A stretch of DNA of 64,000 nt, taken from Nematostella vectensis (Eukaryota; Cnidaria; Anthozoa; Actiniaria; Edwardsiidae). How positions within the stretch are numbered: position 1 is the first letter of the stretch; every line of letters starts with the position of its first letter. Shown here piece by piece: positions 1-14,800 of the stretch. The DNA is taken from positions 1,998,699 to 2,062,698 of the forward strand of contig NC_064041.1 of assembly GCF_932526225.1 (NCBI RefSeq). The letters run 5' to 3'. A program made the translations under genes and the position numbers. The notes beneath the pieces are model-generated. The model was not told where the DNA came from. It saw only the letters and a list, made by a program, of their open reading frames with translations, and did not search any database.

Positions 1-3000
1 GCTGTTGTGTGGAACGTACCTTGTAGACCTAAGGGGAGTACAATGCGGACTGTTGACTTTTGTTATTTGTCGACCTAGAAAAGGGAGGAGAAGGACAAGA
101 GGGGTCTAGGGTGGTGTGGGGCTAAGCTGTTAAAGAATTACATTCCAAGGATGCCATTTGACCAGCTGCTATGTCCCGATCATCGATTCTACAACATTCG
201 ATTCTACAACATTCTCGCAGGTTTTTAAGCGGATTGCGATATGGGGTTAGTTCCATCCCTCTCCCATCTTGTACCAGTGTCAGTGTTTTCGTCGTGGTTA
301 AAATCGGGCAAAAATCGCGCTGAAGCTGAGGTAGTAAGTATTAGGTTGCTAGCCTTGTGTCATTAACATACTTAGTGTTGTGCGACTATTCTACAACATC
401 TCATAAACAAATATTTTAGAAATCCTAGTTCGCTCACCGGATTTCAATATTGACCTTTTATCACCTTTCACCTTTCATTCTGAATACTAAGTTTGCACCT
501 GCTAGTCATACAGGTCATGCACAGTGTGACCTATGCCAAAAAAAAAGTTTAGCGTTTACCTTAGATAAACGTTTACTTTACAGACATTGGCAATTGATTG
601 TTATTGTAACATCGACGGATTCTTACTATAGTTATCCTCAATTGTGAAATTGTTCTGTTTCCTTAGATCAACATTCATTTATAATTATTGCATCACCTTT
701 CTTAGTGCAGTCAAACCAGCTATCGCAGAATTATTAATTAGTCAGTATAAATAATAGCACATTGCACTTGTAATAACAACAGCTTGCTGTAGAGGGGTGT
801 CTACAAAACGAAGACCTAAAACCTAAAACCTGTGAGCCCAAAAGCTACGACCAACAAAAGCAACCACCCCAAAAGCTACGACCCCAAAAATTTTGCCGTT
901 ATTAGCCTACCTTGTTTCCCAAAATGGATACACAGCGTGGAAGTTTCATGTGGAATCAGTGATCCTTATGAGATAATAAGCTTATCAAATTTGTTTTTTT
1001 TTTATTGGAAAATAGTGAACTACTTGTGTTTCCATATAGTCGTTTCTTGAAACGCCAATAAACTAAGAAACCCTGAACGTCACCCGGTAAACTTTTTCGG
1101 GTGTTTCTTCCAAAATCTTAATTGTCCGCTAACTTTATACGGGAAATCGCTTCATGTTCTAGTTGTGTCGAGTTGTAGAAAGTTTTCATCACAGAGGAAA
1201 CCATTCCACTGCCCGGAAAAAGTGGGCCAATCAAGGCTTACATCATTTTATCGGATTTCCTTACAACCAATCAGGTTTCATCTATGTCAAATGATTTGAC
1301 ATTTAGCTGTCACAGTGCGCCTAAAAACATAAACAGCTTTTACCAAATTATTAGAAGATTGTCCTTACAATAAACGCTACTGTGAACCAGCAACCAGCCT
1401 GCTCGAATACATTTACAACCCAACTAAGCTTATTTCATGAATTAGAGCATTGAGGATATAACTAATGGATGTTTCTTTGCGTGAATTCGTATGCCTTAGA
1501 AATCCTTCACTGACGCGGATGGGAAGCCTGTGGTTTGATACAAAGACAAAATTTGTGTAGCTATCAACAGAAGAGGCGCTTCACCCTCACGTCATATGAG
1601 GTTTGCAGTTCAGTCCATGTGAAAAAACCTGGGTTTCCGAGGATGAGTTAAGGGTGTTAATTCACGTTTTAAGACAAGCTACTGTGTGCGGCAATTCTCT
1701 TACAGATGTGTGGTTACGGGAACTACTTCATAAGAATGCATGCTCTGTTTAGTTCACTGGACAGTGTTTAGGACGGTATGAAGCGTTGAATTGTAAAATG
1801 ACAATAAAAAACATACGGCCTAAGTTATCTAACTTTTACAAAATCCAATGGCATTTTTATTTATCTTTTATCCAGATTTCTCATGCCTTACGCAAAATCG
1901 TCTTTATGTATCCCTGTGTTTTCAAAAAGCGGCCCATTTCTTATTAGAGAGGCGCCAAATCCTATTGAATCTTGTGTTTGAAATCTATGCCTTTGCCGAT
2001 TACTGAATGAATTTGCCTGCATTAAACGTTTCCCGTTTCAAAGAACTATTTTAGTAAATACATGTTGCCTTCTGTGAATAGGATAAAAACAATGAAAAAC
2101 ATCTTTACGATCAGGTAATCAATTTGAATACAAAAAAAAGACGGTCGAAATTATCAAAATTTAGGAGAATGTCTTTATCTATTTATGGATGATTAAAAGC
2201 ATTGCTTGGAAATACAAAATGGTCTTAACGTTCAGAAAAAATGCCTTGCCCCGTGCGACCGTATACAAAGTTTGAAATTCTACCCAGTCAAATTATTTTA
2301 GCCAAATGTGTATGTTCAGTCAACCGGCTCATGTTTATTGAATGAGTATAGATAGCCTTATACAAATGTTCAGTGTTATAATAAACCAATCTAAATACAG
2401 CGTTGCAAAATCACCACATATACCCCATCTCATAAATGGGCATCACCTCAATCTAAGGACTCCCGAATGGCTATCAAACAGATCGGTTTGCGGGCAAAAT
2501 AGGTAATGCCCCATCTCGTGCTTGCGCATTCAACTGCTTGCTTGATCGACTTCTTGATTATGGACTGCTCGCAGTTTTAAGGAGATCGCAGTATTTCCCT
2601 GGCATGCTTTTAAGTGCTCGCCAAAGAACTTTCGTAAGATCCAGAAAGTGACAGCTAAGAGTAGGGCACCCGGATGGTCTTTGGCGAGTACTTGCGAGCA
2701 CCCTGTTTTTATATGCGAGACCGGCCATATTTAGTTGTTGAATAAATCGAGCAGCGAGCACATCGAAAAATACAATGCGAGCACGGCGAAAAATAATTGC
2801 GCGAGCATGCTAAGATCAGCCGAAAACTGCGAGCACATCGAAATTTCGGGGGACTATTCGGGGGCCGTACGAGTGCGTTACATATATAATGTGACAAGTA
2901 GATATATTAGCAGCAAGCAACCAACCAAAGCAATAACAACAAAAGCCACCACCCGCCAAAATACTGTTTAAACTTGCTTACCCGTTCTCAAATCATGTAG

Positions 3001-4110
3001 CAGGAAAGTTGGAAAGACCGTTATGCCGTCTTGAGCATGGACTGTCAAGTTAAGCTAAGTGGACGGCTTTTACTTTCCGTGCACATGGAGCAAAAACTTG
3101 ATTGTTAGGGTCATGAATAATTGTCTAACTCAATTAAAACTAGCCAATCATGATGGGTTTTATCGCTTCGAATACGTGTCGTTTGCCACAACCTTGTCCC
3201 CAGGATCTTCTGGGTAATTTTCAATATGGCATCTAGACGCCATATTTAAAATTACCCAGAAAGCCCCGGGTCCTAGAGTGGTTTTCAAAATATCATGCAG
3301 CAGCAAAGGTAATAGTCAAGCCACAACAAAAGAGATCTCCTATTAACTTGTAACTAGTTTTGTAGTTTTTAAAGGGTTCGCAGTAAATGGCCATGCTGTT
3401 GCGGGTACCCTGCCAATTGTGACGAAGCTAATAAAGATAAAAAAAAAAATACATAACTAATAAGCACACCTAATGTAGGCTTCAGCGTCATTTTACTATT
3501 AATTTCATACAAATATATAGGCCTTTTTTCCCAGCGTTTACGTAGGGGTTTCATCTATTGTTCGTTTTTTTTCTGTCTTTCTCTACTACGATACTTCACT
3601 ACTCGGTAGGGGTTTGATCCAAAATGTTCTTTTCTCTTTCTCTACATAGATACTATGGTACTACGGTAAGTGGTTTAATCTTTTCTTTCTCTACTACGAC
3701 ACTGCGGTAGGAGTAAGACGGAAATTATATATGGCTGATAAAATAAAACCCAGTATTAGATGTAGTATTAAGATAAAAAAGCAACAATTGATTGACTACG
3801 CGCTATTCCCAAACAAGACGAGGATTTTGAATTCGCCGAGGTCGCGAAACAACGATGAATATAGATATAATTACAGCCATGGCAATAAGCTTGAACTCGA
3901 ACTGCTTCTTTGAAAGCTCGAGGTTTAAAGGATTAAACTGTTTTATTACAATTAAATTAGATTGCATTTTCTTTTCATTTTCATGCCAGCGAACCGACCA
4001 TTTGATATCTAACAAGTCGCCCCGTTGCCAAACTTCCACGCACCGATATCGATAAATACAAAATATCTAGAAAAAAGCGATTAGCCTTACAGCTAAGCAA
4101 TCGCCTTCTG

Positions 4111-4200
4111 TGGTCTCCTGTGGTCCCGTGTGGTCCCGTGTGGTCCCGTGTGGTCCCGTGTGGCCCCGTGTGGTCCCGTGTGGTCCCGTGTGGTCCCGTG
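4111..4200. repeat. 10-bp tandem repeat
   Basis: Nine consecutive 10-bp units of the form TGGTCCCGTG, the first and one later unit being variant. It is a short minisatellite in the intergenic region. Confidence 0.9.
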
Positions 4201-4248
4201 TCTATAATATAAGATTGCTTTACAGGCGCGTGCCAAGAATGGCTGAGA

Positions 4249-4374
4249 GGGGGGGGGGGGGGGGGGGGGGGAGGGGTGCACAGTCATAGGTATCATATGG
4301 AAGAAGCATAGTATTTTAATATTCCTTAAAAAGAAACGAACCACTTTTGGGCCGCCAAGGGGGGGGGGGGGGGG
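4249..4374 (+). repeat. Two long poly-G tracts
   Basis: A run of 23 G (4249-4271) and a second run of 16 G (4359-4374) lie about 90 bp apart on the same strand. They are likely length-polymorphic, and their exact length in an assembly is unreliable. Confidence 0.85.
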
Positions 4375-4792
4375 TTGCACGCGCACCCTGCGCACCCCTC
4401 CCCCCTGTGTACGCGCTTGCTTATGACATCCACCAAGTACTAGCCTATTTCACAAGACAACTTTGGAAACTCGGGATTTCACATTCATTTGAAAATAGGT
4501 AGCTATAGGTGTAAGGTCTTGTTCAGGGCCAAGACATGTCGTATCGAGTCAGGTAGCATACGACTAGAACTTAATAGGCCATTTGAGTTCAATCTACCTA
4601 ATTATAATAATATAATTGTAATACCTGAACTCGGAGAATTGTCCAATGTAGAAACAAAGCATATAACAGTGGTTCTATATGAAGCGCCCAACAAGCAAGC
4701 ACCCGGACTCTATCCAGCAGTTAATCTTTCCCTAAAATATTGTACTTTCGCAACCTTAAACCGGCGACTTGTTCAGAGGTTGACCGCCAAAC

Positions 4793-5023
4793 AGGGGACT
4801 GGCGCTTAGAGATCACGTGAGCTCCCTGCGTGGCAAACTCCAACCAATATAACCACAGGAATGGCTACTGCGCATGTCACAACCAGAGAACCTACTGCGC
4901 ATGTCACACCCAGAGAACGACGAAAAAGAATATTTAAATGAAACTAAACCCTCTTTTTTTGTTATTTTGTCGATCTTTTGCCACTCAAACAGTTGTCACG
5001 TGATCTCTTAGCGCAAGTCCCCT
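4793..5023. mobile_element. MITE-like element with 28-bp terminal inverted repeats
   Basis: 28-bp arms at 4793-4820 and 4996-5023 match as inverted repeats at 26 of 28 positions (outer end AGGGGACT). The 231-bp element has no coding capacity. Its interior carries a direct repeat containing CTACTGCGCATGTCACA. I could not find a clean target-site duplication, so the superfamily is unknown. Confidence 0.6.
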
Positions 5024-6829
5024 ATAATTGTACCAATGTCGACAAAAAGGATGTACACGACCCAAATTCAGCAACTAGATCGACAGATATGTGGCTTATT
5101 TCTGCCATTAGCACTTCACAAACTGGAGTCATACTAGTAAACATTATCGATTCCGTTTGTATTTCGCTGCAATAACAGATTTAAACTGGCTAATACACCG
5201 TAATCGTGAAAACCTATCTGTGTATACCCCATAAAGTGCATATGTTGTATAGAGGGGCCCTTTCATGGAAAAAACAACATCGCGTGTCCCTGACGTAGCC
5301 AGGGGGGAGAGGGAAGAACCCCGTACCCCCAACCCACCCCCCTAGACTAATCACTTCGAGATAGGACGAGCTAGGGAGTAAAGATAACGAACAAAAATCG
5401 CATAAAAGTTAATCAAACAATACGGACAAACCCTGAATACTTGGCAAGTTATAAAGCGGCTCCTGCAAAATTGTTTTTAAAATAAAACAGTGACAGTACA
5501 GTAGCAGTTTCCATATAACTGTTCTTGTGAGTTCTTTCATGGACCATCACTTGCGAACAATAAAACCACCCTCCGTTACTTTATAAAAGACACCGAACCC
5601 ATTTTAAAGGTGAGCATTCGAGCATACGAGCACGTCCTTTCTACTCTGGTATTTGAGACTTCTCTGAGACTCTCGGCTTCGAAGTCCACACGTATTGAAC
5701 GAGTTCCCTACGCAGAACATTGGGACATCGTTTGCTTGTAATGCAAGGTCATCGCAAGTTCTGGCAACCACAAGAATTTGAACTGAAATAAAAATAAAAA
5801 CACATTTTATACTGTTGAATAATAAGAACCAGAATAAAAGTTTTTGGCAGCCTAAGTTTGTTGCTGCTCTTGGGAAAGCGCGCAAAGTAAATAAAAAGGT
5901 ACTTTTCTTGAATTGAATATTATAAAAGTACTTAGAAGCACTCATTCTATTCCGAGCAACCAGTAAAGTGCGGTTTGACTGTGTGCCAAAAATAACCCCC
6001 AAGACCGCACTCCGAAAAACAGCGATAATTCTACACAAGTTAGACATTACCAAAGGCTTTATGTAACTAATATATCGATCTATTGTTCTTTATAATAAGC
6101 CTCTCTCTGTGACATTTATGACGTAATCCTTTTTTAAGCGAAAAATCCGTTAAATTTAATTGTAATCATTGAGCTCACACCATTTCAACACTCCCTGATC
6201 TAAGACATGTAAAAGAAAGCTTGCATGTAATGCACGGCGATGGTTTCGTAGTTTCTCGGTTTTAGATAGATATCTAGGTACACTTGGAGCGGTCCAAGGT
6301 TTTTTTCGTCTGGCTGACATTCAATTAATTGCTTGCAGTATCTATGGACGCTTCGGGGGCGTCTTGAAATTGCCCCGTGTAGAGAGAATTTAAACTTGAT
6401 CATAAAGTTACAACAACAGAAGTTATTCCCTTAAAAAAATAATGAAAACGATCCCTCAACTGGAATGAACACTTATAGTATAAATCAATGTGTATGTTTA
6501 CTTTGTTCTCAATTTTTTTTTGGTGGTTATGGGACATTTGAAAGGTTGTGTGGTTTTAAAAAGATGTAAATTCTCCCAACTGAACTGTCATTCCGGAGGC
6601 ATCATTGTAAAGTCACTTAGTAAATGCAAGTGTCTGACAGTTTGAAAATTCTAACAGGCAAAAGACGAATAGTTGCCGTAAATCACCAAGGAACTGAGTC
6701 GCATTAGCCCTTAGTTACTTTAGGTACACGAAAAAAGCCGCAGATTACCTAATGGCTGGCTGATGTGCTGTGTTACCCAAGGATTTATCGGCTAAACTCG
6801 AGAAATCAGCTGTCTGCTACTGAACAAAT

Positions 6830-8894
6830 ATGGCGTCTAGTTGGAGTTGGAGTATTTTACTCTTTTACTTGTGGACTTTTAGATATGCTTCAGGCCAAGA
6901 TGGCTGTTCTTCGGGAGATTGTTTCCCTCGCAATACTGAGATTACTGGATTTTATAACGCAACCACGAACTCTACTTGTGGAACTCCAAGAGAGGAATAC
7001 TGCATCGCACAAAGTGGTTCGGACTGCTCCAAAGTTTGCGATGCAAGTAACCCTAACACGAGTCACCCAGTTAGCCACGTGAACGATGCTTTCGATCTAA
7101 AAACATTTTGGAAATCTAGAAATGTGGACCAACCAGTTTTTATCGATTTTAATTTCGGCGCAGTTTATATATTCATGCAAGCAATGTTGTTGTTCGAATA
7201 CGAGGTCCCTGCGGCTATGTACCTATCGAAGTCGAAGGATTTTGGTTTCTCGTACGATGTTATTGGGTTCTATTCTTCGGATTGCCAGGCATATTATAAT
7301 ATGACGGAGACCCAGTATAACAGAAGGAATGCTTCGCTAACCGAATGTTTCAAGATAAACCCCCTCAGTAGCGACCAACGTGTAAGTATACACAAAGAAC
7401 GCCACTTTACTGCGAAATGGTTTTCCGACTGAAAAATAGGTTCCCAGTTGCAAAATAGTTTTCTGGTAAAAGTTTTCTTTCATATTATAAAAAAAGAATA
7501 ACGTATGGATAGTGATGCGCAAAAAAATTGCTTGTCTATACTATTTTACGTCTGGTCTTTCAAAAGTTTACAAAATATTGCATGATAACTATTTGCGTAT
7601 GTATATCCCAGCAAAAAACAAGTTATGATTTTTATTGTTGCAATATAAACAATTGTCTTGCTTTTCTTATATCTGTGTAAGACTTTGGTTATATCTGTAA
7701 AACATTTTTAGGTAAAACTTAGCAGCTAAATGTGATTGGATAATCAGTATAATTTCCTGCTCTGGAATGTTATTGATTTTCAGATGATGTCATTTCTATA
7801 GTTAAAGTTATCTGAGGGGCTGACATAAATAATTATCCTTGCAAGTGACAGCTTTAATTAGTGTGTATAATTCTAAATCTAGATTGTTCTTGGTAACTTA
7901 TCTATAATACATTTAGTATATTTTATTTTTTGGTTTTGATTTTGGCATTTTTGCATGAATAAATGCATCATTTATTCTTAGCTGGTAAACTAAAATCACC
8001 CTTTGTTTATTATTCCTTGCCACAAAAGCCTCTTGTGTGTATATAAAGGATAACTTTATGATTTAATGATGCTTTAATACTAGCATTTAAAAGTTTTGTA
8101 AAAGTTTTACTTCATTTTAATTCCAGTTATTCAAATTTCAAAGAATAAAATGTTTTTTTTTTAGATAAGAATAAGTCTTGTATTTCTCATAGAAAAAAAA
8201 CACACTAACCTGAAACTCAGGTTAAAGTCTGTGGATCTGAGATGTGTGTTCAAATGTAAGGGATACAAATGAAAATTTATTAGTGAAAAGTTAAATACTT
8301 TTTTATCACTGTACAGTATGTAGAATTATCTCAACTTGCAATAAAAACTCCTAAATTTTTTAATGTTCTTTTAATGATTAACAGACTCGGTAATAATCAA
8401 AACGAATACATTGTCATGCTAGCCTTTATAATCCTGTTCTTAGTGCAATAACATTTTTAGTTGTCTTTAATTTAATGTCTTTATTTTTTACGGATAGAGG
8501 ATAATTATGGAAAGATGATAAAACCTGAGTTTTCAGGTCTTGTTACTAGCTGTAGGATTACTCAAACCATAAAATGGCTATAGATTAACCTACTAAACAT
8601 TATTAGTTCAGTAGCCTGTGTATACATAGTTATAATCATTTTTTTTTTCAGGTAAATCACATGCCTATGCAGGATACAGTGATTGCAGCTAAAATCCGTG
8701 TCGATCATAATGTTCAACTAAAGTTTCTAATGACCAACTTTCGTGTTGTCCTGGACAAGTATGTGACCCCACCGGGCTATGATCCTCCCACCAGCAGTGA
8801 CACCTTGAAGAAGTCATTCTACTTCTCCATACAGAACATTGATATCCTGGCAGCTTGCTTCTGTAATGGACAAGCAGATACTTGTGACACCAAG
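6830..8894 (+). CDS. Laminin exons 1-2: signal peptide and LN domain
   Basis: Exon 1 encodes a hydrophobic signal peptide (cleavage likely near YASG-QDG) followed by an LN (domain VI) module. Hallmarks are DCFPRN, STCG, EEYCIAQ, the [13 protein letters not shown] segment and IGFYSSDC. Exon 2 completes the domain with [12 protein letters not shown] and opens the first LE repeat ([10 protein letters not shown]). LN domains of alpha, beta and gamma chains associate to polymerise laminin networks, so this chain probably keeps a polymerising short-arm tip. The LN is compact, about 230 residues, slightly shorter than usual. Several N-X-S/T sites fit an extracellular glycoprotein. Intron 1 (7382-8651) shows no coding sequence. 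Confidence 0.9.
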
Positions 8895-11800
8895 GTAATG
8901 CGATATTGGTGATGATGGTATAGAATGCGATAATGGTGATGATGGTATGGAATGCGATGATGGTGATGATGGTTTGGAATGCGATGATGGTGATGATGGT
9001 ATGGAATGCAATGATGATGATGACAGTATTGAATGCAATGATGATGATGACAGTATGGAATGCAATGATGATGATGACAGTATGGAATGCAATGATGATG
9101 ATGACAGTATGGAATGTGATGATGGTGATGATGGCATGGAATGACGTTTAAAAAAAAAATGGGTTTGGGTTATTATTTATTGGTTATTTGGGTTATTTAT
9201 TTGGGTTATTATTATTATTGGTTTATTATTTAAACCAACTTTTTATACCTGTTTCTGGCCCTGGTAGAAAAATCTACTGGTGACATGTGATGTGAATCAT
9301 ACTTTTCTTATTCAAGGACCCTTCTGTTTGTGTCTGTGAAAAGAATACTGCTGGAAATAATTGTGAGAAATGCTTGCCACTGTTCAACAACAAGCCATAT
9401 GCACCTCAAAGGGCATGTGAAGGTAAAGTTAAAATATAGTATTATTTTGTTATTGATGGTTACACTGTGAATTGAAAAAAAACTATTAGCAATAGCAAGG
9501 AAGATAACAGGGAGGCTCAGACACCTATGGGATATAGCAGTTATAATTTTATACAGTAAGATAGTATTAACTATAAGATACTTGTATATGGATGTTTCAG
9601 AAATCGTCCTCCAGACTTTGGGACAAACTTATTTTCCCTTTTTGGCAGACTGCTTTTTTACACTACCCTACAGAATTGTTTCACCATATTTATACTCTGT
9701 CTAGATTGTGGATGTAATAACCATTCAGCCAGCTGTGAATACCACTCCAGTAAAGGGTATGGTGTGTGCCTGAACTGCACAGATAACACCATGGGGGATA
9801 AGTGTGAGCAGTGCAAGCCAGAGTTCTACAGAAACCCAGACACCCCACTGAACCACACCAATACTTGCTTAGGTAAGACGAACCATATCATGTTTATCAA
9901 TAGCATTATCAATCAAACCAAAGGGTTTAGGCCTACTCGGGAAAACATAAAAAAGGTGTGTTGCAATGATTAAAAATCATCAGACATGATCAAATGCATT
10001 ACTTGAGTTCAGGGGTGGATCCAGGATTTTAAAATGGGGGTGGATGATGGCCTGATAGACGGATTATAACTAAACCAGTGTCCTTGGTAGGTCACTACAT
10101 AGATCTTAAAATACTTCACACTGAATTGGATTTGTCGCGCCAGCAAAGGCAAGCAGGCGAAGGCACATGGACACTACCCCCCGTCCCCCAGACATTGATT
10201 TTCTTCAAGCAAAGTGACTTTTCAATTTTTTTTACTCAAAAAGGGGGATGGATATTCACCGAATCCACCCCCCTGTATCCGCCCCTGGAGTTGGCAAAGA
10301 CTTGAGTACACATGCTGTTAACAATCATGAGTGCGAGCTTTGTTTGTAACTTAAGATATGTCCTTTGTTGCCCCTCGCCACTTAAAGTATCAGCATCCTG
10401 AATTTATTTGCACTAATCACATACTCATCAATATCTCGAACAAGTTGAAAAAGGTGTATAAAAATTTACCATAGTTTTCCGTGGTATGTACTCTTATACA
10501 CCACAATATTCATCACCACATGGCCAAAATGTTGTGGAGTCACGAGGCGCATAGCGCACAGTGGTTCCGCAGTAAATTTTGATCATTAGGTGACGAATAT
10601 CGTGGTGTAAAAGAATATCGTGGTGAATAAGAGTACATACCACCCAAAACTGGGAAATTTGTTTTCTGTTTGAAATGGCGTGTTTTCTAGTACGTGCTCG
10701 AAAATTGAAAACTTTAGCTTCAAAACCCTACAGTCTAAATTACTCTTAGTTTCCTTTTGTAAAAATGGAAAATACATTGACTAGAAAAGGTTGAGAACCA
10801 AATTTCTCGAATTTGAATCAATGAACCTGCAAGGATTGTGTGAACGACGAATCCCGTGATATGTCCTCTGATTTACCATAGCTAACAATTAATCAGAAAG
10901 AGAGATTACGCGCAAGTATTGTAGAAATTGTACTCTACCTTAGATCTCAACTCGCAAAAAAAAATGATGGTCACCCATACAGTCTTATTCAGGCCCCCTA
11001 CTCTGGTTCTAACCTCCCCCCTCTGAATCTAACTCGTGTGCTGTGTAGATTGGCTGTTTTCATAGATTGTGCGTGTACCCTGACTGGAGTACGGAACATG
11101 CCCAACAACACGGAATGTAATGCTGTGACCGGAGAGTGCGACTGCAAGCCAAATGTCCAGGGCCGGGCGTGCGACACATGTAAAGACACCATGTGGAACA
11201 TTAGTAACACAAGTCCTCAGGGTTGCCAAGGTAACACACTTCTATCACTTATCAAGATTGCCAAGGTAATGTGCACCTATCACTTATCAGGGTTACCAAA
11301 TGTAGTAGAAGGTATGCCTCTAAACTGAGGCTTTAATCAACATAAATCTACAGCTTGTAAAACTAAACCGAAAACTAAGCAAGATGGCTGCCCCTAGAGA
11401 TTCTATGGGGTAAAACCGCTGTACAACAATAAACATAACACAGGCAGCCCAACACGTAATGTTCTAGGTTCTTAACGTACATAAATACTACATTCACCCC
11501 TCTGTTAGAGGTTAAGTCTGTCCACTGGACGTCGGGTCCTCTCCGAACGTCGCAAGGGAGGCTGCCCATCAAGACCTGTACTGACCTGCGGCACTTCTTC
11601 GCCCACACCTATCTCCACTTCTATCTTCGAGGAAGGTGGGGAACTACCAGTAGCAGGGTGATGCTCACCTGGAACAGTAGGCTTAACTTGAGGGAGTGGG
11701 TACATTGTTGGTACTTCACCTTTGGGGGCAAGATGCTTGGTAGAGACTGTTGTTTCTCGGCCGTCTGGATAGCGCACATGGGCGTAGTGAGGATTCGCCT

Positions 11801-14800
11801 GAAGCAATTCCACCTCATCAACTAACGGATCTGTCTTGCTTGCACGGACGTGACGCTTGAGTAGGACCGGTCCAGGCTCACTCATCCATGTTGGGATGGA
11901 AGATCCGGAAGAGGATCGCCTGGGAAAATCGAAGAATCGCTCATGGGGTGTCTCATTGGTAGCCGTGCACAACAGAGAACGAATGGAGTGTAGAACATCA
12001 GGGAGGACTTCTTGCCAGCGCTTTACTGGCAGATTCTTAGACTTCAGGGATGCTGAAATTGCCTTCCATACCACTCCATTATACCTCTCCACTTGCCCAT
12101 TGCCTTCGGGATTGTAAGCAGTTGTCCTGCTTGTGGCTACCCCTTTTTCATTCAGGAAGTCTCGCAGTTCCTGGCTGATCAAGGAGGAGCCCCTGTCCGA
12201 ATGTACATAGGCTGGCATACCGAACATCGTAAACAAGGAGGTAAGACACTTGATCTCTGTTGGTGTAGACACATCAGGACAAGGGAAGACAAAAGGGAAT
12301 CTTGAATATTCATCAACCACATTGAGGAAGAACTTGTTGCCATTGTTACTTGGCAAGGGGCCCTTGAAATCAATGTTTATCCTCTCGAAAGGTTTAGTAG
12401 CCTTAATGACAGGAACTTTGGGAGGTTGATGAAACTGTGGTTTGCATTCACAACAAACTGGACACTTACTTGTCATGCTCTTGATCTCCTCAAGGGAATA
12501 AGGGAGGTTCTTGGTGCGTACGAAGTGGTTGAGTCGGGTGACCCCTGGATGACAGAGTGACTCGTGGAGCCGGTAGAGAGGATCTTCACTCAACGTGGCG
12601 CAAGTAGCTCTGGACAGAGTGTCGGGTGGAATGTTCTCTTTACCAGGACGGTAAATGATATCGAAACTATAGCAGGAGAGTTCGATCTTCCACCGCATGA
12701 TCTTATCATTCTTGATCTTCCCTTTGTGGCACTGGTCAAACATGTAAGATACTGATTTCTGGTCTGTTTTAAGAGTGAAGTGCCTCCCTGTTAGGAAGTG
12801 CCTCCAGTGTCGGACAGCTTCTACAATCGCTTGTGCCTCTTTCTCAACTGAGGCGTGCTTGAGCTCGCTGCCCTGTAAGGCTCTTGAGAAGAATGCAACT
12901 GGCCTCCCATTTTGGCTGAGAGTGGCAGCTAATGCCACCTCTGAAGCATCCGTCTCAACTTCAAATGGAATGCTTTCATCGATTGCACTAACAAAAGCTT
13001 CCTCCACCGTCTTCTTGATACTCTCAAAGGCCGCGACAGCGGGCTCGGGTAATGGAAAAACCTTGCAGGAGGTTATTGGCTTGATTCGATCCGAGTATGC
13101 GGGTATCCATTGTGAGTAGTAGGAAAACAATCCGAGGCATCTGTTCAGAGACTTTGAGTCACTTGGAACGGGTAGCTCTCGCAAAGGGCGTAGACGTTCT
13201 GGGTCTGGACTGATATTCCCTTCCTCAACCACATATCCAAGGATAGGAAGACGCCTGGTGGAGAAGATGCTCTTGTCGTTGTTATAGCAGATGTTCTTGC
13301 GCTTAGCAGCTTTAAGGAAACTCTGAAGGTTGGAATCATGCTCTTCTTGGTCTTTCCCACAGATTGTGATGTTGTCGAGATAAGGGAAGACCGCCTTGAG
13401 ATTGTTCTCTTCCACAAACTTAGTCATCTCTCTCTGGAAGCAGGCCACCCCGTTGGTGACGCCGAATGGGAGTCGGCTAAACTGATACAGGTTACCTCTA
13501 GCTTCGAATGCTGTGTACGGTTTATCCTCATCTTTGAGAGGGATCTGATGATAAGCACTGCGTAGATCAATAGCGCTGAAGACTTTGTACTGGGCGATCT
13601 GGTTAACCAAGTCGGTTATTCGTGGTAATGGGAATGCGTCGAGGAGGGTAAACCTGTTGATGGTCTGTGAGTAATCAATTACTAGCCTCTTCTTGTGATT
13701 CTCATCCTTGGTTACTACAACTTGTGCTCGCCATGGAGAGCGACTGGGCTCAATGATTCCTTCATTAAGCAGCCTCTTAACTTCTTCATCAATGAACGTG
13801 GAATCTTCTTGGCTGTAGCGGCGTGACTTTGTGGCAATAGGATGACAGTCTGCTGTCAGGTTTGCAAATGGCTCAGGCGGGTCTACATTCAGAGTGCTGA
13901 AGCTACAGACGGAGAGGGGCGGTTCGGAGCCCTTGTACTGGAAGATGACACTTTCGTGCTTTGACTGAAAGTCTACTCCTAATATGAGGTCTGCACATAG
14001 CCCAGGGAGTACAGAAAACTTGAGGCCTTCATATCTCCGTCCTTGGTAGGTAAGATCAACTGTGCAAGTACCACTAACCTTGATGGCGCCTGTCGAGGAG
14101 GTTGCCATGGATACGGTACTAGATGAGGGCTGGACTGTCAGACTTGCTTGCTCTACTAGACTGGGATGGATATAGCTTTCACTACTCCCACTGTCAAACA
14201 GGGCCTTGACTTGCAATCCTTGGATATTGACGACACCACATGATTTAGAGAGGGATTTTGGTGGGTTAGCTGTCAATGTGGCGAGTATCGGGGACCAAGT
14301 TGCTGCCGAAACTCTTTCTTTTGGAACCGCCTTTCCTTTACAAACTTTAGCAAAATGGCCTTTCTTTTGACACTTGTTGCAAATAGCCTCCAGGGCAGGA
14401 CACTTCGGTCGAGGGTGTTTCTTGTTTCCACAGAAAAAGCAAGTAGCTTTATCGGGTTTCATTGTAGCCACAGTAGACTCGTCAGGCTGTTCTGCTGACA
14501 ATGAGGTGCTGTTACAAGGTAGTGCTGCATTTATAGGTATCTGTGGTGCTCCATATGATTCTGAACTCCTCATAGCTGACTCCAGAGCTCGAGCCTGGTC
14601 AAACATGGTCTTTAGATCAAGTGTTTTGTTCTCCAACAATCGTTGCCTGATTGTGTTGGATTGCAGACCTGTAATAAACGCATCCCGTATGCTCTCTTCG
14701 CTGTACTGCGCTGCGGTTACACTCTTAAAATCACAGTCCTTACTCAGTGTTTTCAGAGCTTGCAAGTACTCATCTAAGCTTTCCGATGGTTGCTGGCGTC

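Larger units (their letters stand above)
1..6829. other. Upstream gene-poor sequence
   Basis: I see no convincing coding sequence here: the open frames are short, lack recognisable domains and have no consistent splice structure. The stretch holds simple repeats near 4.1-4.4 kb and a MITE-like inverted-repeat element at 4793-5023. It should include the laminin promoter and 5'UTR close to 6.5-6.8 kb, but I cannot place a transcription start. A purine-rich, GCGAGCAC-containing stretch at 2540-2880 looks like dispersed repeat sequence but is unidentified. Confidence 0.5.

Noticed and set aside
4489-4809. 106-codon plus-strand frame
   Set aside because: It overlaps the MITE-like terminus, has no domain I recognise and shows no clear initiation or splice context.
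5604-6053. 149-codon minus-strand frame upstream of laminin
   Set aside because: No recognisable domain, low-complexity hydrophobic stretches and no supporting splice structure.
8814-9151. Met/Asp-rich and Ser-rich open frames
   Set aside because: They are translations of a GAT-rich 27-bp minisatellite in intron 2.
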